31,207 nucleotides of DNA, from NCBI GenBank assembly GCA_964471755.1, contig CAYYJM010000044.1, positions 1 to 31,207 on the forward strand. Direction: 5' to 3'. Below the pieces are notes generated by a model. The model was not told where the DNA came from. It saw only the letters and a list, made by a program, of their open reading frames with translations, and searched no databases. The position numbers were made by a program, and so were the translations under genes. Below, in pieces: positions 15,642 through 22,511 of this stretch; within the stretch, counting starts at the first letter, position 1; every line of letters starts with the position of its first letter. This DNA comes from CAYYJM01 sp964471755. Its GTDB lineage: Bacteria; Planctomycetota; Planctomycetia; Gemmatales; Gemmataceae.

Positions 15642-17272
15642 GAGGTCGGTTTCCCTTTCGCGTCCGGCATGGCGGCGTTGAGGCGGCGGAGGAAGAGCAG
15701 CAGCAGCACGGCGGCGAACAGGACCGCCCCGGTCAGGAAGCCGAAGAACTGGCTCGGCGTCCAGACCGACCAGAACTGACCGATCAGCCCGGAGAGATAG
15801 CCACCGATGGCCGTCGCCGCGAACCAGCCGCCCATCCAGGCGGAGCGGTAGTGCCGGGAAGCGAGCTTGCTCACCAGCGACAGGCCGAGCGGACTGACGC
15901 ACAGTTCGCCGAGGGTGATGAAGACGTAGGCGAAGACGAGGAACCAGGGCGAGACCTGCACCATTTCGCGGCGCGGTCCTTCCACCCAGGCCCCTTGCAA
16001 CACTTCCATCTCTTGCAGTTGCTCGAAGCGGGTGTCGCGTCTCTTGATCTCCGCCTCGTCGCTGGTCGGCGGAAGGGCGAGGAGGGCCGCCTGTTGCTGT
16101 TGCGACTCTTTCGGCCCGGGAAACGCTCCCACATCGAGAGCCGCTTGCAAGGCGAGCAGATCCTTCCGACGTGCATCGCGCTGCTCCTTTGTCTCGCCCT
16201 CGATTGTCCTGTCGAGCCGGCGGCGAATTTCCTCCCGGATCGGCTTCTGGCGCAGGTACTCCTGATCGGCCCCGGCCCAGCCGCCGGTCATGAGGAGAGC
16301 GAAGCCGGCCGCGGCCAGGAGCATGCCCAGGCCAACCTTGGCCGGCGTCGTCGGCTCCAGGTTCCGTCGTCGCAGCCAGGACCAGAGCAGGACCAGCAAC
16401 GGACTGAACGCGATGACGAAGAACGGATTGATGACCGCGTTCAGTTCGGGGGCGTAGCGATTCGTGTTGTCGGTGACGAACGATCCGTGCATCGCTTCGG
16501 GTGTCGTGCGATCGGTGTAGTTCTGGAACCAGAGCGGCAGCGTGACGGCGTTCTGCTTGAACGCCATCCAGAACAGGGCCACGATGACGAAGATGATCAG
16601 CAGGGCGATGTGGCGGTTGCGCTGCACGTCGGCCGGAGGGTCCCGCTCCCGTTCGGTGGCGGCGTCCACTTCGCGAGCGGTGGTCAGAACCAGCAGGTGT
16701 CGGAAAGTGACGAAGATGATCAGGCAGATGATCATGCCGATGCCGGCGGCGGCGAAGGCGGCGTGGAAGCCGTAGCGCGAGCGCAGGTAGCCGGCCACGA
16801 ATGGGGCGGCCAGCGCTCCGATGTTGATGCCCATGTAGAAGATGAGGTAGGCGTCATCGCGGCGTGGATCGTCCTGCGAGTAGAGTTTACCGACGAGCGT
16901 CGAGATGTTCGGCTTGAACAGACCGTTGCCGATGATCAGGCCGAGCAGGCCAAGGAACAGCGTGGGGACCGTCGGCACGGCGAGAAGGAACTCGCCGATG
17001 CAGAAGAAGATCGCCCCCATGACGATCGACCAGAAGTAGCCGACCTTGCGGTCGGCGAGGATGCCGCCGAAGAAGGGCGAGAAGTAGACCGTGCCGATGT
17101 ACAGGCCGTTGATCAGACTGGCGTAGTCGCGCAGCCAGGTGTGGCCCTGCGCCTCCCAGATCTGGTCGCGCAGGTAGTACATGAAGACGGCGGCCATGGT
17201 GTAGAAGCTGAAGCGCTCCCACATCTCGGTGAAGAACAGGACGTACAGGCCGGCGGGGTGGCGTTGCCGCAT
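15638..17272 (-). CDS. POT/PTR2-family transporter with TM9-TM10 insertion
   Basis: A proton-coupled oligopeptide transporter-like protein of 544 residues. I chose ATG 17272 because GGAG lies 7 nt upstream and the N-terminus then fits the family. TM1 carries the ExxER signature (FTEMWERFSFY), TM4 the GNGLFKPNISTL motif, TM5 FYMGINIGALAAPF and TM10 GELCVSPLGLSL. TM7 reads FWMAFKQN, with Lys where peptide transporters usually have Asp/Glu. The TM6-TM7 linker is only about 30 residues, so helices HA/HB of typical bacterial POTs are absent. About 105 charged, mainly helical residues (approximately 336-440) lie between TM9 and TM10. It overlaps the DUF4432 gene by 4 nt and diverges from a second POT gene. 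Confidence 0.88.
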   Translation of the reverse strand: MRQRHPAGLYVLFFTEMWERFSFYTMAAVFMYYLRDQIWEAQGHTWLRDYASLINGLYIGTVYFSPFFGGILADRKVGYFWSIVMGAIFFCIGEFLLAVPTVPTLFLGLLGLIIGNGLFKPNISTLVGKLYSQDDPRRDDAYLIFYMGINIGALAAPFVAGYLRSRYGFHAAFAAAGIGMIICLIIFVTFRHLLVLTTAREVDAATERERDPPADVQRNRHIALLIIFVIVALFWMAFKQNAVTLPLWFQNYTDRTTPEAMHGSFVTDNTNRYAPELNAVINPFFVIAFSPLLVLLWSWLRRRNLEPTTPAKVGLGMLLAAAGFALLMTGGWAGADQEYLRQKPIREEIRRRLDRTIEGETKEQRDARRKDLLALQAALDVGAFPGPKESQQQQAALLALPPTSDEAEIKRRDTRFEQLQEMEVLQGAWVEGPRREMVQVSPWFLVFAYVFITLGELCVSPLGLSLVSKLASRHYRSAWMGGWFAATAIGGYLSGLIGQFWSVWTPSQFFGFLTGAVLFAAVLLLLFLRRLNAAMPDAKGKPTS

Positions 17273-17411
17273 GCATCGACTCCGGGCGGACGCGGTGCCT
17301 CCGGTGGTCCGGCGTCCGGCAGGCATAGCGTATCGCTCCGGGCGTCCCGCGCCTAGGACTTGCACCTCGGTCGGGTGGGAAATAACCCTCCCCATCGTCT
17401 CCGACGGGTGT

Positions 17412-17417
17412 TAAGAT
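17412..17417 (+). promoter_or_regulatory. Possible -10 box (TAAGAT) for the rightward POT gene
   Basis: TAAGAT occurs in the context TTAAGATCA, the same nine bases as at the strong promoter at 6201-6229. It lies about 63 nt before the chosen start of the rightward POT gene. No good -35 is found 17 nt upstream (TCCCAT), so this is a weak call. Confidence 0.25.
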
Positions 17418-17479
17418 CACCGCATCGTTCGCCGGCCGACATCGACCGAGACATCGAAGCCATCGAAAGGGCCACCGCC

Positions 17480-19366
17480 GTGTCCACCGCCGCGACCACA
17501 GGATCTCCCGCCGGGCCCGGCAAGGGCCACCCGATCGCCTTCTGGTTCTTCTTCTGGGGCGAGTTCGCCGAGCGGGCGTCTTACTATGGCATGCGCGCCA
17601 TCCTGGCCCTGTACATGACCGAGCGACTCGGCATCGACAAGGCCGACGGCGCGACGTTCATGGCCCTGTTCATCTCGGCCTGCTACTTCCTGCCCCTGCT
17701 CGGCGGCTGGCTGGCCGACAACTACTTCGGCAAGTACTGGACGATCGTCCTCTTCTCCGTGCCGTACGTCTTCGGTCAGTTCATCGTCGGCGTCGAGAAT
17801 CGCTATGTCGTCCTCTTCGCGCTGGCCCTGCTGGCGATGGGGAGTGGTGTCATCAAACCGAACATCTCGACCCTGCTCGGTATGACCTACGATCAGCAAC
17901 GACCCGGCCAGGAGCAGCTCCGCAGCGATGCGTTCAGCTGGTTCTACCTGGCGATCAACATCGGAGCCCTTCTCTCTCAGCTCGCGGTGCCCTGGCTGCG
18001 TTCGGAGTACAGCTACCAGATCGCGTTCCTGTTCCCGGCCGGCCTCATGGCCCTGGCCCTGACCTTCTTCGCTCTCGGTAAGCCCTTCTACGCTCGGGAG
18101 ACGATCGAGCGATCCGTCGTCGGCACGCCCGGTCAGCAGATTCCGTCCAGCCGGACCATCACCGGCCTGCCGATCAACTACAAGGTCGTCTCGGCCGAGG
18201 AGAAGAGGGCCGAGTCGCGCCTCCGCTCCGAGACGCTCCGCCAGATCGGCGGTCTCTTCCTGATGGTCATGTTCTTCTGGGCGATCTTCGATCAGTCGGC
18301 CAGCATCTGGATCTACTTCGCCGACACCTACATGAACCTCCGTCTGTTCGGCGTCGACGTGACGGCCGATCAGATCCAGGCCTTCAACGCCTTCTTCATC
18401 GTCACTCTGCTGCCGCTAAGCGTGCTGTTCTTCAACTGGATGGCGGCGCAAGGCCGACGAGTCCGGGCCACGGACAAGATGCGTGTCGGCTTCCTGCTCA
18501 CCGGCGTCAGCGTGGGCATCCTGAGCCTGGCGGGTTACCTCGCCGGGCAGAAGCAGGACGCGCTCAAGCTGAACACTCCGGAAGGCGTCCTCATCCTCCC
18601 GACGGTCGATGCGGTCGACGGGAAGCGGCCCGGTCTGGAGACGCTCGATCTCAAGGGCGTCAACCTCGGCCCCGTCATCGTCCGGGCGAGCGATGCCACC
18701 TGGAATGCCGACAACAAGAAGTGGGAACTGACCGGCGGCACCGTCATCTTCTCGAACGGCACCGCTCTCGCGCTGGACAAGGGCCACATCGATTTCGCCC
18801 GGTCGCAGGGCGTCTTCCGAAATGACGAGGCAGTCGCACCGTCGGGCACGCTGGAGATTCACCTGGCACCGGGAGAGTATCCGCAGGGCGACGACAAGCT
18901 CATCATCCGTCAGGGGAACGTCATCTCGATCGAGAAAGGACAGAAAGTCAAGTCCGAGCCCGGCCAGAAGGCTCCGAAGATCACTCTGGAAACGACCGAA
19001 TGGGTGCCGCCCGCCGAGCGGGTCAGCGCCTGGTGGCAGGTTCTGGCGTACTTCATCCTGACGGTCGCCGAGATTCTCATCTCGGTCACCGGTCTGGAAC
19101 TGGCCTTCGTCGCGGCTCCGGCGACGATGAAGAGCTTCGTCACCGCCTGCTGGCTGGTCACGGTCGCGCTGGCGAACATGCTCCTCAACACCTGGGTCGT
19201 CCGGCTCTATCCGATGATGGGGCCTGGTGCCTACTTCCTGACCCTGGCCGGGGTGATGGTGGTCGTCTTCATCATCTTCATTCCGTTCGGAGCCCGGTTC
19301 AACCGAGCGATGGCCGAGCAACAGGCGAAGGAGAAGGCCATCGAGGGGAACACCGGAACGGTTTGA
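17480..19366 (+). CDS. POT/PTR2-family transporter with large PepT-like TM9-TM10 domain
   Basis: A proton-coupled peptide transporter-like protein of 628 residues. I chose GTG 17480, with AAAGG 9 nt upstream; an ATG at 17360 would add 40 residues unlike the family. TM1 has GEFAERASYYGMRAILALYM, TM4 GSGVIKPNISTLLG, TM5 FYLAINIGALLSQ, TM7 FWAIFDQSAS and TM10 ISVTGLELAFVAAP. Several of these blocks are closer to animal PepT1/PepT2 than to short bacterial POTs. Twelve helices can be placed and HA/HB are missing. About 157 soluble, beta-rich residues (approximately 357-513) sit between TM9 and TM10, exactly where PepT1/2 carry their extracellular domain. The stop is followed directly by a family-1 inverted repeat. 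Confidence 0.9.
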   Translation: MSTAATTGSPAGPGKGHPIAFWFFFWGEFAERASYYGMRAILALYMTERLGIDKADGATFMALFISACYFLPLLGGWLADNYFGKYWTIVLFSVPYVFGQFIVGVENRYVVLFALALLAMGSGVIKPNISTLLGMTYDQQRPGQEQLRSDAFSWFYLAINIGALLSQLAVPWLRSEYSYQIAFLFPAGLMALALTFFALGKPFYARETIERSVVGTPGQQIPSSRTITGLPINYKVVSAEEKRAESRLRSETLRQIGGLFLMVMFFWAIFDQSASIWIYFADTYMNLRLFGVDVTADQIQAFNAFFIVTLLPLSVLFFNWMAAQGRRVRATDKMRVGFLLTGVSVGILSLAGYLAGQKQDALKLNTPEGVLILPTVDAVDGKRPGLETLDLKGVNLGPVIVRASDATWNADNKKWELTGGTVIFSNGTALALDKGHIDFARSQGVFRNDEAVAPSGTLEIHLAPGEYPQGDDKLIIRQGNVISIEKGQKVKSEPGQKAPKITLETTEWVPPAERVSAWWQVLAYFILTVAEILISVTGLELAFVAAPATMKSFVTACWLVTVALANMLLNTWVVRLYPMMGPGAYFLTLAGVMVVVFIIFIPFGARFNRAMAEQQAKEKAIEGNTGTV

Positions 19367-19369
19367 ACT

Positions 19370-19450
19370 GGCGAGCGTGGGGCGTCAGCCCCATGAGTCT
19401 GCGTCCTCACAGCGTGCCGGCACTCATGGGGCTGACGCCCCACGCTCGCC
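19370..19450. repeat. REP/BIME-like inverted repeat, family 1, copy B
   Basis: The arms at 19370-19397 and 19423-19450 are identical in all 28 nt to those at 7789-7855, but the loop is 25 nt and unrelated. The element begins 4 nt after the rightward POT stop. It also encodes the last residues (ERGASAP) and the stop codon of the convergent TIGR02996/FGE-like gene. It is probably a two-way transcription barrier. Confidence 0.85.
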
Positions 19451-20932
19451 TTCGAGAAAAATCTCCAGCAACACGCGGAAGCCGTAGAAGTGGTCGTGTG
19501 TCAGCGGGCTGTCGCTGCCCCGACAGGAGCAGCGGCCGTTGCGGGCGGGGCCGTACCAGCTACCGCCGCGCAGCGAACGCTGCGAACCCGTCTCCGGGCC
19601 GGTCGGATCGATCAGCGGGTCCGGGCTCGCCGACGGGTACTCAGCGTACCAGTCGGCACACCAGTCCCACAGGTTGCCCGACTGATCGTACAGGCCCCAC
19701 GGCGTCGGCGGGAAGGAGCCGACCGGCAGGGGGTGGCCGATGCTGCCGCCGAAGTTCGCCAGCCAGGGCGTCACCTCGCGTCCCTCCGGCAGGGCGGTGT
19801 GGTCCCAGCCGCAGCGCGCCGCCCACTCCCACTCCGCCTCGGTCGGTAGCCGATAGCGACGTCCTAGGGCCGCCTCCTCCGGCATTGCGCTGAGCCGCGC
19901 GCAGAAGTCGTTCGCCTCCTGCCAGGAGACCATCTCCACGGGATGATGCGGGCCGTTGTGGCGCGCCGGATTCTGCCCGGTGACGCGCTCGTACTCCGTC
20001 TGCGTCACCTGGAAGGCGGCCAGATAGAAGCCGCGTGAGACGGTCACGACCTGACGCGGGCCCTCGTCGTCGTAGCGGCCGACTTCCTCCGGCGGTGAGC
20101 CGCGCCGGTAGGTGCCAGGGCCGATCCAGACGAGTTCCATGCCCAGTGAGTTGAGCAGCCGCTTTCGACCGGGCCGGCGGGCCAGGCGGATCGAGCGCCA
20201 GGCCGTCAGGGCGTCGCGGGCGGCGGCGTCGAGCGGGTTGCAGTGCAGACGCAGGTCACGCAGCCGATCGGCTCCTTCGTGGGTGGTCAAGGCCCAGTAG
20301 CTTCCGCTGTTCAGGCGGTTGTTCCGTAGATCGATCTCGACGAGCGTCTCGATCACCGGGCTGGCGAGCAGACGCCGGACACTGCCGGGGCCGAGGTCGT
20401 TACCGGCCAGGGAGAGGCTGCGCAGACCGCGAAAGTGCGGATTGTTGAGCAGGCCGTGGAAATGAGCATCGCCCAGTCCCAGGCCGTCGAGTGCCAGGTG
20501 TGGCAGGTACTCGTAGACCCTGCTGGCGACGAGGTTGTCGCGAATATTCGGCGGCGTGTCCACGACGCGCACCTCGGCGACGAGGGCCCGCTCGAACAGG
20601 GTCGCCGCCTGCCGGGCGACGCTCGAACGCAGCAGGGTCGCGGCCGTCATCACCAGGTGGGGCTGACCGCGCCGCCACCAGACGGCCTCGCACAGAGAGC
20701 GTAACGGCCCGAGCCACTGGGCTTCGTAAGCGGCGAGCAGTTCGGCCGAGCGCTGATGGAGCCGCTCGCGATGTTCCAGGTCAGGGACGCCATTGGCCAG
20801 TTCGACCTGGACGCGAAGGAACTCGCCGCGCGGATCGCCGCGTTCGTCGAGCCAGTCGGCGTAGATGAGCCGGGTCTCGTCGTCGTGGGGATCTTCGCGG
20901 AGGGCCTGGATGAAGCCCGCTTCGATGCTCAT
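19424..20932 (-). CDS. TIGR02996 - leucine-rich - FGE/SUMF1-like fusion protein
   Basis: A 502-residue protein. Residues 1-45 (FIQALREDPHDDETRLIYAD, then WLDERGDPRGEF) are the TIGR02996 domain typical of Gemmata-type planctomycetes. Residues about 145-245 look like irregular leucine-rich repeats (FRGLRSLSLAGNDLG, IETLVEIDLRNNRLN, LRDLRLHCNPLD). From about 262 follows an FGE/SUMF1-type C-lectin-like domain: GMELVWIGPGTYRRGSPPEE, HPVEMVSWQEANDFC, YRLPTEAEWEWAARCG, GLYDQSGNLWDWCADWY and SLRGGSWYG. The copper-binding cysteine pair of true formylglycine-generating enzymes, after RGGS, is not at its place, so catalysis of that kind is unlikely. No signal peptide. The last seven residues come from the family-1 repeat. 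Confidence 0.88.
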   Translation of the reverse strand: MSIEAGFIQALREDPHDDETRLIYADWLDERGDPRGEFLRVQVELANGVPDLEHRERLHQRSAELLAAYEAQWLGPLRSLCEAVWWRRGQPHLVMTAATLLRSSVARQAATLFERALVAEVRVVDTPPNIRDNLVASRVYEYLPHLALDGLGLGDAHFHGLLNNPHFRGLRSLSLAGNDLGPGSVRRLLASPVIETLVEIDLRNNRLNSGSYWALTTHEGADRLRDLRLHCNPLDAAARDALTAWRSIRLARRPGRKRLLNSLGMELVWIGPGTYRRGSPPEEVGRYDDEGPRQVVTVSRGFYLAAFQVTQTEYERVTGQNPARHNGPHHPVEMVSWQEANDFCARLSAMPEEAALGRRYRLPTEAEWEWAARCGWDHTALPEGREVTPWLANFGGSIGHPLPVGSFPPTPWGLYDQSGNLWDWCADWYAEYPSASPDPLIDPTGPETGSQRSLRGGSWYGPARNGRCSCRGSDSPLTHDHFYGFRVLLEIFLEGERGASAP

Positions 20933-21001
20933 GGCCGCCTCGGTGCCGGCGTGCAGGGATCGGCATGTCTCCCTGTCATGGTATCACACCGAAGGGGAAG
21001 A

Positions 21002-21028
21002 TCATGGGGCTGACGCCCCACGCTCGCC
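21002..21028. repeat. Family-1 REP arm, single copy C
   Basis: 27 of the 28 arm bases are present in the right-arm orientation, without an inverted partner nearby. It lies between the sppA stop and the start of the TIGR02996/FGE-like gene, which is thus bounded by family-1 elements on both sides. Confidence 0.75.
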
Positions 21029-21039
21029 AGGGATACTCG

Positions 21040-22023
21040 TCACCGTGCCCCGGGCTCCCACAGGTAGAAGAACCCCGCCGCCGAGGGGCCGCTGGCGGCG
21101 CTCATGCCGGGCAGATCAAGTTTGACCTTCATCTCGGTCGGCAGGTGCGGCAGGGCGGCGTAGATGCTGCCCCGGTAGCCGTTCGGCCGATCGTAGGCGA
21201 CCACGGCGGCATCCTCGATGCCGGCCAGGGTCATGGCCGTGGCGTAGGCGTCGTCCAGGTAGCCGACCTTGTCCACCAGACCGAGCTTGCACGCCTCGAT
21301 GCCGGAATAGATCCGGCCGTCGGCGATCTCGCGCACGCGCGCCTCGGGCATCTGCCGACCCCGGGCGACCACGCACACGAACTGGCAGTAGAACTGATCG
21401 ACGATCCCCTGCAAGATGGCCCGCTCGGCGTCGGTCATGATCCGGGCCGGATTGCCGAGGTCCTTGTTCGGGCCGGACTTGATCGGCTCGCTGTTGATGC
21501 CGAGCATCTGGCAGAGTCCGAAGACGTTGTACAGGCTCATGATGACGCCGATGCTGCCGGTCACCGTCGTCGGGTGGGCGATGACGTGGTCGGCTCCCAT
21601 CGCCAGGTAGAAGCCGCCGCTGGCCGCCACGTCCATCAGGCAGGCGACGACCGGCTTGCCGGTCTGCTTGCGGAAGCGACACAGATCCTGATACATGATG
21701 TCGCTGGCGGTGACACCGCCGCCGGGGCTGTTGATGCGCAGCACGACGGCCTTGACGCGTGAGTCGTTCGCCGCCTGGTCGAGCCGTTCGCGGAACAGCG
21801 AGACGGGGTTCTCGCCGGAGCTGAACAATCCACCGTCGAGCTTGGCGTTGAGGATCATGCCCTCGACGTTGATGACCGCCACGCACGCTCGGGTGAAGAA
21901 GCATTCGGGTTTGACGACCGTGATCCGCTCCAGCGGCGACGACACGGTGGTCGGCGCGATGGTGATGGCGTTGAAGCAACCGGTGATTCCCAGGGCAAGC
22001 AGCGCGATCCACATCCAGCGCAT
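21040..22023 (-). CDS. sppA: Signal peptide peptidase SppA-like lipoprotein (S49)
   Basis: A membrane-linked serine protease of family S49, which degrades cleaved signal peptides and other envelope substrates. I chose ATG 22023 (327 residues): GGAGGAC lies just upstream and the N-terminus becomes a lipoprotein leader (MRWMWIALLALGITGC, lipid Cys at 16). VVLRINSPGGGVTASD precedes the nucleophile S135 in AASGGFYLAMGAD. The general base is likely K187 in IKSGPNKDLGNP. The Ser-Lys spacing of 52 residues equals that of Bacillus SppA (S147/K199). Length fits single-domain SppA. A REP arm lies between it and the divergent yhdT-like gene. Confidence 0.92.
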   Translation of the reverse strand: MRWMWIALLALGITGCFNAITIAPTTVSSPLERITVVKPECFFTRACVAVINVEGMILNAKLDGGLFSSGENPVSLFRERLDQAANDSRVKAVVLRINSPGGGVTASDIMYQDLCRFRKQTGKPVVACLMDVAASGGFYLAMGADHVIAHPTTVTGSIGVIMSLYNVFGLCQMLGINSEPIKSGPNKDLGNPARIMTDAERAILQGIVDQFYCQFVCVVARGRQMPEARVREIADGRIYSGIEACKLGLVDKVGYLDDAYATAMTLAGIEDAAVVAYDRPNGYRGSIYAALPHLPTEMKVKLDLPGMSAASGPSAAGFFYLWEPGAR

Positions 22024-22085
22024 GGCGTCCTCCTTGACGGTGAGGGGGATAGCGATCGCCGGGCCGCGCGTCAATGGAAGACGAA

Positions 22086-22111
22086 GACCGCCGGCAAGCT
22101 GGCGGCTAAAT
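22086..22111. repeat. Single REP arm, same family as 785-843
   Basis: This 26-nt arm matches the right arm at 818-843 with one change (CTGGCGG for CCGGCGG). It lies between the divergent sppA and yhdT-like genes, about 65 nt before the latter's start. Confidence 0.7.
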
Positions 22112-22175
22112 GGGGTGTCGCCGACGTTCCCGACGAGTACAATCGTCTCCCATGACTCACCATGAAGGACCACCG

Positions 22176-22511
22176 ATGACCGACTCCACTCCCGCGCGGC
22201 GACTGCTTCACAATGCGTACCGGGATCTGATCGTTTGCCTGGCCGCCTGGCTGGTGACGCTGATCTGGACGCTGTCCGTCTACTACCTCCTGGGCTACCG
22301 CTATCCAGCCGATCACTGGCTGGTTCGCGATGGCTGGGTTCGCCCTCCCGATGCGCCCATCGGTGTGATCCTGGGCGTGCCCGACTGGGTCTTTCACGGC
22401 ATCGTCATCCCGTGGGTGGCGAGTACCGTGTTCACGGTGGTCTACGTGCTGTTCTTCATGGCCGACGACGATCTCGGGACTGATCCGGAGGAGAGCCACG
22501 ATGCCGCTTAG
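22176..22511 (+). CDS. yhdT: YhdT-like (DUF997) small membrane protein
   Basis: A 111-residue protein with two hydrophobic helices (LIVCLAAWLVTLIWTLSVYY near residues 17-36; IVIPWVASTVFTVVYVLFFM near 70-90) and an acidic tail ending DAA. The block GVPDWVFHGIVIPW resembles the GFPRWFE segment of YhdT. I chose ATG 22176 because AAGGA stands 6-7 nt before it; an ATG at 22152 is possible. Its end overlaps the following symporter gene by 11 nt. In Escherichia coli yhdT precedes panF in the same way, so it is probably an accessory subunit of the symporter. Confidence 0.68.
   Translation: MTDSTPARRLLHNAYRDLIVCLAAWLVTLIWTLSVYYLLGYRYPADHWLVRDGWVRPPDAPIGVILGVPDWVFHGIVIPWVASTVFTVVYVLFFMADDDLGTDPEESHDAA

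Noticed and set aside
19424..20200. True formylglycine-generating (sulfatase-activating) enzyme
   Set aside because: The FGE fold blocks are present but the paired copper-binding cysteines after RGGS are missing from their place, and no sulfatase gene is near.
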